Assembly: GCA_018000835.1 (NCBI GenBank)
Contig: JAGNJD010000025.1
Location: 1-36,534 of the forward strand
DNA length: 36,534 bases
Source: Candidatus Goldiibacteriota bacterium
GTDB lineage: Bacteria > Oederibacteriota > PGYV01 > DSYL01
Direction of reading: 5' to 3'
The position numbers and the translations under genes were made by a program. Of the stretch, positions 23,374-32,566 are shown one piece after another (positions within the stretch are counted from its first letter, which is position 1; the number at the start of each line of letters is the position of its first letter). The notes below the pieces were generated by a model that was not told the origin of the DNA, did no database searches, and saw nothing but the letters and a program-made list of their open reading frames with translations.

Positions 23374-24657
23374 ATGAAAAAAATTCATGTTTCGCCTCTG
23401 AACGGATGCTTAAAAAAAATATCAGTTCCGGGTGATAAATCCATTTCGCACAGGGCCGTCATAATTGGTTCCCTTGCAAAAGGGGTAACGAAAATTTACG
23501 ATTTTCTGGAAGCGGAGGATACTTTAAATACCATTAAAGTTTACAAACAAATAGGCGTTAAGATAGAAAAAAAAGGACAAACATACGACGTTTATGGTAA
23601 AGGGTTGTTTTCTTTCCGTGAACCAAAAAAAGAATTATACGTCGGCAATTCAGGAACGGCAATAAGGTTAACACTCGGCGTTCTTGCGGCGCAGAATTTT
23701 AAATCAGTAATCACGGGGGATGCCCAGATAATAAAAAGACCCATGAACAGGGTAATTATTCCGTTGTCTGAAATGGGGGCACGTTTTGAAAGCAACAACG
23801 GTTTTGCCCCAATTACGGTTCAGGGTGGTTCTTTAAAGGGGATAAAATACAGAATGGAAATGCCAAGTGCCCAGGTAAAATCTGCCATAATTCTGGCTGC
23901 AATACATGCAGGTAATCCTACTGAAATAACGGAGGACGTTAAATCAAGGGACCATACCGAGCGTATGTTAAAACATTTTGGGGCAAAAATAAAAATAATG
24001 GACAAAAAAATCGTAATTACTCCAGGCGGATTTAAGAGTAACGTAGTTTACGTGCCGGGAGACATTTCGTCTGCGGCGTATTTTATTGCAGCCGGAGCTA
24101 TAATGAAAAATTCAAGGATAACGATATTAAACGTAGGATTAAATCCGACGAGAACCGGAATAATAGACGTTTTGAAAAAAATGGGTGCAAAGATAAAAAT
24201 AAAAAATTTAAAAATTAAAAATAACGAACCGGTTGGCGACATTTTAATAACTACTTCAAAACTAAAAGGCATTACGATCAAAGGCGAAATTATACCTAGG
24301 GTTATTGATGAGATACCGATAATTTCCATCCTTGCAGCGTATGCAGACGGTAAAACCGTCATTTCTGATGCATCAGAATTAAGAGTAAAAGAAACGGACA
24401 GGATATTTTCAATTGTCAGAAATCTTAGAAGGATAGGAATAAAAGTAGAAGAGAAAAAAGACGGCATGATAATACATGGAAACGGCGGAAAACCGTTTAA
24501 ATACGTTGACATAGATTCTTTTGGAGACCACAGAATAGCAATGGCGTTTTCCATTGCCGCACTGGTCAGTGACAACGGGCTTCTGATAAAGGATACGGAA
24601 TGCGTAAATACTTCTTTCCCCGAGTTCTTTGACATTTTGAAAGAATTAAAGAGATGA
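23374..24657 (+). CDS. aroA: EPSP synthase (3-phosphoshikimate 1-carboxyvinyltransferase)
   Basis: Sixth shikimate step, joining PEP to shikimate-3-phosphate. The 427 residues show PGDKSISHRAVIIGSLAKG, LYVGNSGTAIRLTLGVLA (the NSGT PEP loop, with alanine at the position that is usually glycine in class I enzymes), PSAQVKSAIILAA, KSRDHTERMLKHFG, LRVKETDRI and DSFGDHRIAMAFSIAAL. NSGTA and the overall motif set suggest a class II-like, glyphosate-tolerant type, by inference only. It starts right after the tyrA stop and overlaps plsC by 4 bp. Confidence 0.96.
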   Translation: MKKIHVSPLNGCLKKISVPGDKSISHRAVIIGSLAKGVTKIYDFLEAEDTLNTIKVYKQIGVKIEKKGQTYDVYGKGLFSFREPKKELYVGNSGTAIRLTLGVLAAQNFKSVITGDAQIIKRPMNRVIIPLSEMGARFESNNGFAPITVQGGSLKGIKYRMEMPSAQVKSAIILAAIHAGNPTEITEDVKSRDHTERMLKHFGAKIKIMDKKIVITPGGFKSNVVYVPGDISSAAYFIAAGAIMKNSRITILNVGLNPTRTGIIDVLKKMGAKIKIKNLKIKNNEPVGDILITTSKLKGITIKGEIIPRVIDEIPIISILAAYADGKTVISDASELRVKETDRIFSIVRNLRRIGIKVEEKKDGMIIHGNGGKPFKYVDIDSFGDHRIAMAFSIAALVSDNGLLIKDTECVNTSFPEFFDILKELKR

Positions 24658-25331
24658 AAAAAAAATTAGACGGCATAAAAGGCATAATCTCTTTTTGGAT
24701 AGTCTGGATTAATAAGGTAATTTGCATTGTTTTTTTTAAACTTTTTTATTTTTTAAGGGTAAAAAATGCAGATAACGTTCCAAAAAAAGGCGGACTGATT
24801 ATAGTTGCAAATCATTCAAGTTATTTTGACCCGCCCCTGATTGGGATCGCTGCGTGGCGGAGAACTTTAAAATTCATGGCCAGGAGCACTTTGTTCATAC
24901 CTGGATGGGGGCAATTTTTGAAATTGATAGGCAGCTTTCCCGTAAAACAGGGTGTTATAGATAGAGCCGCTTATAATACATTAATAAACTACATCAGACA
25001 GGGAGAGGCCGTTGTTTTTTTTCCGGAAGGAACGAGAAGCCCTGATGGTAAAATCCAGGACGGTAAAGCCGGTTCAGGCATGCTTATATATAAAGCCGGA
25101 GTAAAAGTCCTGCCTGTATATATTCATAATTCCTGGAAAGCATGGCCCAAGGGAAAAATGCCAAGACCGTTTGTCCCTATTACTGTTGTTTTTGGTGAAA
25201 TTATGGATTTCAGCGGATGTTTTACAAAAAAACCTTCAAAGGAAATTTACGTTGAAATAACCTGCAAAATTATCGAAAGATTAAAAAAAATGCAGCAGGA
25301 TTTCCTGTCAAAAGAGGCAGTAAAAAAATGA
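24654..25331 (+). CDS. plsC: 1-Acyl-glycerol-3-phosphate acyltransferase
   Basis: PlsC makes phosphatidic acid at the inner membrane. The 225-residue product has a hydrophobic N-terminal segment (about 12-38), the catalytic NHSSYFDPP motif (His54, Asp59), FIPGWGQFLKLIGSFPV, and FFPEGTRSPDG with Glu125. A second acyl-binding motif LPVYIHNSWKAWP follows. It overlaps aroA and ispH by 4 bp each. In many bacteria cmk lies between aroA and plsC; here it is absent. Confidence 0.92.
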   Translation: MKKKLDGIKGIISFWIVWINKVICIVFFKLFYFLRVKNADNVPKKGGLIIVANHSSYFDPPLIGIAAWRRTLKFMARSTLFIPGWGQFLKLIGSFPVKQGVIDRAAYNTLINYIRQGEAVVFFPEGTRSPDGKIQDGKAGSGMLIYKAGVKVLPVYIHNSWKAWPKGKMPRPFVPITVVFGEIMDFSGCFTKKPSKEIYVEITCKIIERLKKMQQDFLSKEAVKK

Positions 25332-26188
25332 AAATTGTTATTGCAAAGGATATTGGATTTTGTTATGGCATTAAAAGAGCAAGAGATATTATATACAGTG
25401 CAGTAGAAAAATATCCGGGAAGAAAGATTTATTCTTTCAGGGAAATAATACACAATCCACAAGAAATAAAAAGGATTAAAGATTTTGGAGTCCGCGTTGT
25501 TTACGATTTAAACAAGATAGAAAAGGATTCAATCGTAATAACAAGTACGCATGGTATAACTCCAGAGGAAGAGAATATTTTAAAAAATAAGAGGTCGGTA
25601 ATCGTTGATACTACGTGTCCTTACGTCAAAAAAACGCATAACATAGTGGAGCATCTGGCAAAGAATAACTATGAAATACTGGTTGTAGGTGACAGACGTC
25701 ATTTTGAAGTAAAAGGAGTCATAGGACATTGTCACGGCAGAGGCCGTGTAATCACTGCTTTTTCTGATATAAAGGAAATAAAAACAGCGACAAAAACGGC
25801 TGTAGTTGCACAGACAACCCAGAACGCCATTGAATACAAAAAAATAATTCTGGATATTATTAACAGAATATTTAAAATCAAGCAGACGGAATTAAGAGTT
25901 TTTAATACAATTTGCAAGGCAACGTATAAAAGGCAGAAAGCAACGACTCGTATTGCCCGAAAAGCAGACATAGTTATCATTATAGGTGGAAGAAACAGCG
26001 CAAATACCAGGCGGTTGTATGAATTAAGCAAAGACATTCTAAAAGACGTTTACCTGATAGAAACGGCTGATGAAATAAAAAAAGAATGGTTTAAAAATAA
26101 AAAAGTCCTTGGCATAAGCGCTGGTGCTTCAACACCCGACTGGATAATCAAAGCCGTCATAAATAAAATAAAGGAGTTAAAATTTTAA
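25328..26188 (+). CDS. ispH: 4-Hydroxy-3-methylbut-2-enyl diphosphate reductase
   Basis: Iron-sulfur enzyme of the last MEP-pathway step, giving IPP and DMAPP. The three cluster cysteines are Cys12 (GFCYGIKRA), Cys97 (TTCPYVKK) and Cys196 (TICKATYKRQ). Other conserved elements are EIIHNPQ, TSTHGI, GDRRHFEVKG, AQTTQN, GGRNSANTRRLYE and GISAGASTPDWII. The 286-residue length is standard. It overlaps plsC by 4 bp and rpsA by one base. Confidence 0.96.
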   Translation: MKIVIAKDIGFCYGIKRARDIIYSAVEKYPGRKIYSFREIIHNPQEIKRIKDFGVRVVYDLNKIEKDSIVITSTHGITPEEENILKNKRSVIVDTTCPYVKKTHNIVEHLAKNNYEILVVGDRRHFEVKGVIGHCHGRGRVITAFSDIKEIKTATKTAVVAQTTQNAIEYKKIILDIINRIFKIKQTELRVFNTICKATYKRQKATTRIARKADIVIIIGGRNSANTRRLYELSKDILKDVYLIETADEIKKEWFKNKKVLGISAGASTPDWIIKAVINKIKELKF

Positions 26189-27801
26189 TGGAAGAATTTA
26201 ACAATGTTTTAAGGGAAGGAAACGTAATAAAAGGAAAAGTCGTAAAAAAAACCGAAGACCAGATTTACGTTGACGTTGGTTATAAAAAAGAAGGTATAAT
26301 ATTAAAAGACGAAGTTTTAAAATACAACTATTTACAAACCGTTCAGTTGGGGGATGAGATTGAAGTTTTCGTCAAAAGATTAGATAAAAACACTGAAACC
26401 ATAATTCTTTCAAAGGCAATGGCTGACAGAAGAAATATTTTTAACCAGATAAGAAAAGCACACAAAGAAAACGTTTCAATTGAAGCAACCGTAATTAAGA
26501 TGGTAAAAAGTGGGTTTATAGTTGATTTTGGAGCAAACGTTACAGGTTTCCTGCCGATGTCCCATTCAAAAGCGTATGGCAGGGATCTGACTGGCCAAAA
26601 ATTGCCGTTGAAAATCATAACATTTGAAGAGGACAAAAAGAACGTAGTGGTTTCTTACAGGGAATATTTTGACGAAAAGATGAAACAGGAGCAGGAAAAA
26701 ATAAACAAAAATTTTCCGGTTGGAGAAAAAATAAGGGTAAAAATTACGGATTTAAAGGAAAACGGAATGGAAGTAACAAAAGAAGGTTTTTGCATTTTTA
26801 TTCCTTTGCACGAAATTTCATACAGAAGACATATAAATGTTGCGGAAAATTTCAAGATTGACGATGAGATAGACGCCGTTGTAATTTCAACGGAAAAAGG
26901 AGACGTAAGATTAAGCATAAAGAAAAGTTTTCCCGACCCTTTTGAAAAATTTTTAAAAGAAAAAAAACATGGAGACAAAGTAAAAATAAAAATAGATGAG
27001 ATTGACGGGGATGGGGCGTTCGTTGACGTGGATGGCGTAGTTGATGGTTTTCTTCCAACCGGGGAAATATCGTATTATAAAAAAATCAATAACGCAGGAA
27101 CGGTTTTCAAGAAAGACGATGAAATGGAAGCTGTTATCATAAAAATGGATGAAAACCAGAAACTTGTAATCGTAAGCATAAAACGACTTGAAAAAAATCC
27201 ATGGTATAACATAGAAGAAAGATATCCGGTTGGTGCAAGAGTTATAGGGATTATCAGGGAGATTTCAGAGAGAGAAGGCGTTACGGTTGAACTGGAAGAA
27301 AATTTTGATGCGTTCATGCACGTTTCAAACGTTTCGTGGTTTAATTTTAATCAGATATCCGACGTTTTAAAACCCGGGGATAAAAAAGAATTCAAAATTC
27401 TCGGATATGACAAAAACAAATACAGATTATTACTTGGTTTAAAACAGTTGTCCCAGTCGCCATGGAGTAGTTTTATAAATAAATACAAAGAAGGTAATCT
27501 GATTGACGTAAAAATAACGGAAATAGAGGATAATTACATCAATTGTCAGATTGTAGAAGGAGTTTTTGGAAGAATTTTTATTAAAAATAAATTAAAAGTT
27601 AAATACAAAAAAGGCGACGTTATTAATGTAAAGATAACAAAAATTGACAGGGAACAGAAAAAAGTAGTTCTTTTTGCAAAAGACGTTGAAGTAACGGACG
27701 AAAAAAAAGAACTTGACGAATACATCAAAACGCACGAGCATACTTTTAAAATGGACGACGTTGCAAATTTTGATAACGTAAAAAAAGAGGGGGAAAAATG
27801 A
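26188..27801 (+). CDS. rpsA: S1-domain RNA-binding protein (ribosomal protein S1-like)
   Basis: The 537-residue protein is built from about six S1/OB-fold repeats, each beginning with a G-x-V/K-I-x-V/G pattern: for example GNVIKGKVVKKTEDQIYVDV (from residue 11), VSIEATVIKMVKSGFIVDFG, GEKIRVKITDLKENGMEV, GDKVKIKIDEIDGDGAFVDV, GARVIGIIREISEREGVTVE and GNLIDVKITEIEDNYINC. S1 binds mRNA at the 30S platform and aids initiation. Its place after ispH is the same as in many Firmicutes and others. The last repeats are more divergent, as usual for S1. Confidence 0.92.
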   Translation: MEEFNNVLREGNVIKGKVVKKTEDQIYVDVGYKKEGIILKDEVLKYNYLQTVQLGDEIEVFVKRLDKNTETIILSKAMADRRNIFNQIRKAHKENVSIEATVIKMVKSGFIVDFGANVTGFLPMSHSKAYGRDLTGQKLPLKIITFEEDKKNVVVSYREYFDEKMKQEQEKINKNFPVGEKIRVKITDLKENGMEVTKEGFCIFIPLHEISYRRHINVAENFKIDDEIDAVVISTEKGDVRLSIKKSFPDPFEKFLKEKKHGDKVKIKIDEIDGDGAFVDVDGVVDGFLPTGEISYYKKINNAGTVFKKDDEMEAVIIKMDENQKLVIVSIKRLEKNPWYNIEERYPVGARVIGIIREISEREGVTVELEENFDAFMHVSNVSWFNFNQISDVLKPGDKKEFKILGYDKNKYRLLLGLKQLSQSPWSSFINKYKEGNLIDVKITEIEDNYINCQIVEGVFGRIFIKNKLKVKYKKGDVINVKITKIDREQKKVVLFAKDVEVTDEKKELDEYIKTHEHTFKMDDVANFDNVKKEGEK

Positions 27802-28466
27802 AAAAGATACCGGTACCGACGGTTAACAGACTGTCAATTTATTTAAAGTGCTTTAACGAACTGCTGGATTCAAACGTTATGAACGTTTCTTCCGATGAAA
27901 TAGCAAAAATCATCGGATTAAATCCTGCACAGGTAAGAAAAGACCTTGCATTTTTTGGCAAGTTTGGCAGGCGCGGCTTTGGTTATAACGTAAATTATTT
28001 AAAGGAAAACATAACCAAAATACTCGGGACGCATAAAAAATGGAAGGTTGCCATAATCGGGGCAGGGAATCTGGGGAGAGCACTCACCATGTATAAAGGT
28101 TTCACAAACAGGGGATTTCACATAGTTGCCTGTTTTGATACCGACCCTTCAAAAATTGGATGGGAAATTGACGGGGTCCGGATTTATAGCATGGAAGAAA
28201 TGGAAAAAATAATAAAAAAAGAAAAAATAGAAATTGCAATAATAACGACACCATCTTCAAATTTGCCTGAAATCATTAATAAATTAAAGAAAACAAACGT
28301 AAAAGGCATTCTAAATTTTGCAGGGAAGCACATATTAAACGAGAAGCATATTATAATAAGAAACGTTGACCTCGCACTTGAACTGGAACAACTGACTTTT
28401 TTAATTTCAAACAAAAATAAAATGCAAATGGAGGAAAAAAGTGGAAAAAATCAGGATAAAATATAA
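27798..28466 (+). CDS. rex: Redox-sensing transcriptional repressor Rex
   Basis: Rex senses the NADH/NAD+ ratio and represses fermentation and respiration genes when NADH is low. The 222-residue protein has an N-terminal winged helix (PVPTVNRLSIYLKCFNEL, IAKIIGLNPAQVRKDLAFFG, GRRGFGYNV), a Rossmann domain with VAIIGAGNLGRAL, the adenine-ribose aspartate in CFDTDPSKIG, and a domain-swapped C-terminal helix (VDLALELEQL). It overlaps rpsA by 4 bp and thrS by 26 bp. A Rex-like palindrome at 20258-20278 suggests control of its own operon. Confidence 0.95.
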   Translation: MKKIPVPTVNRLSIYLKCFNELLDSNVMNVSSDEIAKIIGLNPAQVRKDLAFFGKFGRRGFGYNVNYLKENITKILGTHKKWKVAIIGAGNLGRALTMYKGFTNRGFHIVACFDTDPSKIGWEIDGVRIYSMEEMEKIIKKEKIEIAIITTPSSNLPEIINKLKKTNVKGILNFAGKHILNEKHIIIRNVDLALELEQLTFLISNKNKMQMEEKSGKNQDKI

Positions 28467-30363
28467 AAACATTGAAACAGAGGAAAAAGAAAATACTTTA
28501 ATATCTGAATTTTTGAAACAAAATAACGTAAATCCGGATGGCATTATAGCCGTAAAAATAGGAGGAAAATTATTTGATTTAAAATCTCCTATAACGGAAT
28601 CCGGAGAATTAAAGGAAATTACTTTTTCGGACAAAGAGGGTAAAGAAGTATACTGGCACAGCACTTCGCATATTATGGCTGCAGCAGTAAAAAGATTGTA
28701 CCCGGACGTAAAAGTAACTATTGGTCCTGCCGTTGAGGAGGGCTTTTATTACGATTTCGACAAGGATAAACCATTTACAGAAGAAGAACTTTCCGTTATT
28801 GAAAAAGAAATGCAAAAAATTATTGATGAAGGAAAAGATTTTATAAGGGAGGAAATGAGCAGGGAAGAGGCAATAAAACTTTTTAAAGAAGCGGGAGAGG
28901 ATTATAAGGTTGAAATAATTAATGAAATAAAGGACGATAAAGTAAGCATTTATAAAACAGGGGAATTTGTTGACCTGTGCAGAGGCCCGCACGTAACGAA
29001 TACAAAGAAAATAGGAAGTTTTAAATTGTTGAAAGTAGCGGGAGCATACTGGCGCGGAAATGAAAAAAATAAAATGCTGCAGAGAATATACGGAATTTCT
29101 TTCCCTGAAAAGAAAATGCTCGAAGAATATTTACAAAAAATAGAAGAAGCAAAACAAAGGGACCACAGAAAACTTGGCAGGGAACTTGACCTATTTTCAA
29201 CGCATGACGAATTTGGCCCGGGTCTTGTCTACTGGCATCCGAAAGGTGCAATAGTAAGAAAAGAAATTGAAGATTTCTGGCGGGCAGAACACCTTAAACG
29301 CGGTTATGAACTGCTTTATACCCCGCACGTGGCAAAAATTGATTTGTGGCATAAATCAGGTCATACCGGATTTTACAAAGAAAACATGTATCCTTCTATG
29401 ATAATGGACGATTATGAATATCTCATAAAGCCGATGAATTGTCCTTTTCACATACTTATTTACAAGACGGGAATGAAAAGTTACCGTGATTTACCGCTGC
29501 GATGGGCTGAACTCGGCACCGTATACAGATACGAAAAATCCGGCGTATTGCATGGTCTCATGAGGGTCAGGGGCTTTACCCAGGACGATGCACACATATT
29601 TATGATGGAAGAACAACTTGAAAGCGAACTTGAAAACATAATAGATATGATTATTTTTATTTTAAAAACTTTTGGTTTTAACGAATATGAGATATTTTTA
29701 AGCACAAGACCTGAAAAAGATTACATAGGCGACAAAGCGATATGGGATAAATCAGAAGCAGCGTTAAAATCTGTGCTTAACAAAACTGGTTTACCTTACA
29801 GCATAGATGAAGGTGGCGGGGCTTTTTATGGCCCAAAGATTGACATCAAAATAAAAGATGCCCTTAACCGCACATGGCAGTGTTCTACGATCCAGGTAGA
29901 TTTTAATCTTCCGGAGCGTTTCGACGTTAATTACGTAGGAAAAGACGGAAAAGAACACAGGGTTGTAATGGTTCACAGGGCTTTGCTTGGTTCATTTGAA
30001 AGATTTTTTGGCGTTTTGATTGAACATTACAAAGGGTCATTTCCCGTCTGGCTTTCCCCGGTGCAGATAAAAATTCTGACAATAAATGAAAAAGTGATTC
30101 CATTTGCGGATTCAATACATAAAAAATACAGGGAAGCAGGAATAAGGATAATCGTTGACGATGAAAATGAAAAAATAGGAGCGAAGATACGGCGGGCCAC
30201 GATGGAAAAAGTCCCATATATGTTTATAATCGGCGAAAAGGAAGTTACTGCAAAAACCGTTTCCCTGCGTTTAAGGACGGGGCAGGAAACAAAAGGAATT
30301 GATCCGGACAATTTCCTTGCCGACATTCTCCGGAAAATAAAAAACAAAGACGTTGAAATTTAA
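28441..30363 (+). CDS. thrS: Threonyl-tRNA synthetase
   Basis: Class II synthetase, 640 residues. The N-terminal TGS domain (about 1-62) is followed by the editing domain with HSTSHIMAAAVKRLYPDVK and DLCRGPHVTNT, and the catalytic core with motif 2 RYEKSGVLHGLMRVRGFTQDD, zinc ligands in MKPMNCPFHI and elsewhere, motif 3 MVHRALLGSFERFFGVLIEH, and the C-terminal anticodon-binding domain. GTG 28441 is chosen because a GGAGG site precedes it at good spacing; this places the start 26 bp inside rex. The operon location ties tRNA charging to the same transcript. Confidence 0.96.
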   Translation: MEKIRIKYKNIETEEKENTLISEFLKQNNVNPDGIIAVKIGGKLFDLKSPITESGELKEITFSDKEGKEVYWHSTSHIMAAAVKRLYPDVKVTIGPAVEEGFYYDFDKDKPFTEEELSVIEKEMQKIIDEGKDFIREEMSREEAIKLFKEAGEDYKVEIINEIKDDKVSIYKTGEFVDLCRGPHVTNTKKIGSFKLLKVAGAYWRGNEKNKMLQRIYGISFPEKKMLEEYLQKIEEAKQRDHRKLGRELDLFSTHDEFGPGLVYWHPKGAIVRKEIEDFWRAEHLKRGYELLYTPHVAKIDLWHKSGHTGFYKENMYPSMIMDDYEYLIKPMNCPFHILIYKTGMKSYRDLPLRWAELGTVYRYEKSGVLHGLMRVRGFTQDDAHIFMMEEQLESELENIIDMIIFILKTFGFNEYEIFLSTRPEKDYIGDKAIWDKSEAALKSVLNKTGLPYSIDEGGGAFYGPKIDIKIKDALNRTWQCSTIQVDFNLPERFDVNYVGKDGKEHRVVMVHRALLGSFERFFGVLIEHYKGSFPVWLSPVQIKILTINEKVIPFADSIHKKYREAGIRIIVDDENEKIGAKIRRATMEKVPYMFIIGEKEVTAKTVSLRLRTGQETKGIDPDNFLADILRKIKNKDVEI

Positions 30364-30396
30364 ATGTCTATGAATTAAATGAAAGGATATTCTGAA

Positions 30397-31758
30397 TTGG
30401 CAAAGAAAAAGACGGTTTTTACGTGCTTAAACTGCGGATATAATTCTTCAAAGTGGCTTGGCAGATGCCCTTCGTGTGGTGAATACAACACATTTACGGA
30501 GGAAGAGACGTTTGAAAGAAAAAGCAATGATACATACAGACATTTTGACAATTCTTTTCTTGCTCCTATTACGGAAATAAAAAAGGATGAAGAGGAAAGG
30601 TTAAAGACCGGGATTGCCGAAATAGACAGGGTTTTTGGCGGCGGTATTGTAAAGGGCTCGCTTTCCCTGATTGGCGGTGAGCCGGGTGCAGGAAAATCAA
30701 CGCTTGCACTTACCATTGCAGACAAACTCGCAAATTCAGGAATTAAAGTCCTATATGTATCGGCAGAAGAGTCGGCAAACCAGATAAAAATGAGGGCAGA
30801 CAGAATAAATTCAAAATCAGAGATGCTTTTACTTGCAATAGAAACGGAAGTGGAAAAAATAGTTGGAATTATTAATAAGGAAAATCCTGGTCTTGTAATA
30901 ATTGATTCAATACAGACGGTTTACAAGCAGGAAGTGGATTCTGTTGCAGGAAGCATAAATCAGGTAAGGGAAAGTTGTGCCCATTTTTTATACGCGGCAA
31001 AAAGCACGAACATCCCGATAATGATAATAGGTCACGTAACCAAGGAAGGCATGATAGCAGGTCCGAAGATGCTGGAACACATAGTTGATGCAGTGATGTA
31101 TTTTGAGGCAGAAAAATATTACAAACTGAAAATTTTACGGGCAGTAAAAAACAGGTTTGGCTCAACGAATGAGATCGGCATTTTTGAAATGACGGAAGAC
31201 GGCATAAAGGAAGTTAACAGCCCTTCTAAATTGTTTATTGAAATTTCCGACAAAGCAAAATCAGGAAGTTCGGTAATAACGCTGATGGAAGGAACCAGAC
31301 CCATATTGATTGAATTGCAGGCACTTACTTCCAGGAGAAGTTTTGGCATACCCCAGAGAACCGTGACCGGTGTGGATTACAACAGATTATTGCTCATAAT
31401 AGCCATACTTGAGAGAAAACTTAACGTAAATCTTGAAAATCAGGATATTTTTATAAACGTAACCGGCGGTCTGAAAGTATTTGAAACAGGAGCAGACCTT
31501 GGCATTGCCGCCTCAATTTATTCGAGTTTTAGAAACGTCCCCATTTCGCCAAAAATGATTTTTATAGGAGAACTCGGACTGGACGGCGAAGTGCGGACCG
31601 TTATGTTCATGGAAAGCAGAATTCAGGAAGCCGAAAGATTAGGATTTTTAAAATGCGTGATACCCGAAAAAGCCGGAAACGTTAATACCCGCATGGAAAT
31701 CATAAAAATAAAAAACGTTTCTGATTTAAAAAAGATTATCACTGAAACACCAGATTAA
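30397..31758 (+). CDS. radA: DNA repair protein RadA (Sms)
   Basis: RecA-like ATPase that promotes branch migration and recombination intermediates. Visible: a four-cysteine zinc finger (FTCLNCGY...GRCPSCGEYN), Walker A GGEPGAGKST, VIIDSIQTVYK, the RadA-specific KNRFGSTNEIG motif and a Lon-like C-terminal domain (TGADLGIAASIYSS, GELGLDGEVR). TTG 30397 gives the usual start MAKKKTVF and lies 9 bp after AAAGGA; an in-frame ATG at 30379 would add six residues but has no ribosome site. Length 453. The gene follows thrS by about 33 bp. Confidence 0.94.
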   Translation: MAKKKTVFTCLNCGYNSSKWLGRCPSCGEYNTFTEEETFERKSNDTYRHFDNSFLAPITEIKKDEEERLKTGIAEIDRVFGGGIVKGSLSLIGGEPGAGKSTLALTIADKLANSGIKVLYVSAEESANQIKMRADRINSKSEMLLLAIETEVEKIVGIINKENPGLVIIDSIQTVYKQEVDSVAGSINQVRESCAHFLYAAKSTNIPIMIIGHVTKEGMIAGPKMLEHIVDAVMYFEAEKYYKLKILRAVKNRFGSTNEIGIFEMTEDGIKEVNSPSKLFIEISDKAKSGSSVITLMEGTRPILIELQALTSRRSFGIPQRTVTGVDYNRLLLIIAILERKLNVNLENQDIFINVTGGLKVFETGADLGIAASIYSSFRNVPISPKMIFIGELGLDGEVRTVMFMESRIQEAERLGFLKCVIPEKAGNVNTRMEIIKIKNVSDLKKIITETPD

Positions 31759-31779
31759 AACAGAAAGGAGGTGAGAAAC

Positions 31780-32550
31780 ATGAACTGGACAATTTTATTT
31801 GTCATAATAGTAATATTTATTTCTTTGATAATAATGGCCGTACAGACCATTGTTTACAAGAAAAAACTGGCAAAAGCAGAATTGTCAAAAAAATTACTTG
31901 ATACCAGCGTAATTATTGACGGCAGGATTTGCGACATAGTGCGGACAGGTTTTCTGGAAGGAGTATTAATTGTCCCTAAATTTGTTTTGCAGGAACTTCA
32001 ACTGATTGCCGATTCTTCTGATAACATGAAGAGAAGCAAAGGACGCCGCGGTTTGGACGTTTTAAACGAACTGAGAAAAATATCCGGTGCGACGGTTGAA
32101 ATACTCGACAAGGATTATAAAGGGACGAACAAGGTTGACGAAAAACTTGTAGGACTGGCAAAGGAAATAGGTGCGAAAATCATTACAAACGATTATAATT
32201 TAAATAAAATTGCGGAAATTCAGGGCATTAAGGTCTTAAACATCAATGACCTTTCAAACGCAATTAAACCTACCTTTTTACCGGGAGAAAAGATAAACGT
32301 AAAGATTATGAAGGATGGCAAGGAAAAGGATCAGGGGATTGCTTATTTGAGCGACGGAACAATGATTGTCGTTGATGGTGCAAGAAAGATGATTAATAAG
32401 AGAATAGAAATCACCATCACCAACGTCCTGCAAACAGACGCAGGCAAGATGATTTTTGCAAAATACGAAGACAGACATTTTGACAATCACAACCAGCAGC
32501 AGAATCAAAGGCATGCAAACCATAACAGGTCGCATTTCAGACATTATTAA
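31780..32550 (+). CDS. Membrane-anchored PIN-TRAM protein (YacL-like)
   Basis: The 256-residue product has one N-terminal membrane helix (about 3-24), then a PIN nuclease-like domain with LLDTSVIIDGRICDI, FVLQELQ, RRGLDVLNEL and ITNDYNLNKIA (conserved acidic residues), and a TRAM domain (PGEKINVKIMKDGKEKDQGI to about 225). YacL of Bacillus has more membrane helices, so this is a shortened anchor. The tail after residue 230 is rich in His, Asn and Gln, which is unusual. ATG 31780 follows AAAGGAGGTG; the GTG at 31771 lies inside that ribosome site. PIN-TRAM proteins are suspected RNases; the target is unknown. Confidence 0.88.
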   Translation: MNWTILFVIIVIFISLIIMAVQTIVYKKKLAKAELSKKLLDTSVIIDGRICDIVRTGFLEGVLIVPKFVLQELQLIADSSDNMKRSKGRRGLDVLNELRKISGATVEILDKDYKGTNKVDEKLVGLAKEIGAKIITNDYNLNKIAEIQGIKVLNINDLSNAIKPTFLPGEKINVKIMKDGKEKDQGIAYLSDGTMIVVDGARKMINKRIEITITNVLQTDAGKMIFAKYEDRHFDNHNQQQNQRHANHNRSHFRHY

Positions 32551-32566
32551 AGCAGAGGAATTTTTA

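Noticed and set aside
31771..31779. GTG start for the PIN-TRAM gene
   Set aside because: The GTG is part of the AAAGGAGGTG ribosome-binding sequence.
32456..32566. Upstream in-frame extension of ispD
   Set aside because: It would overlap the end of the PIN-TRAM gene and add 37 residues before the conserved start; the ATG at 32567 with GAGGA fits the family length.
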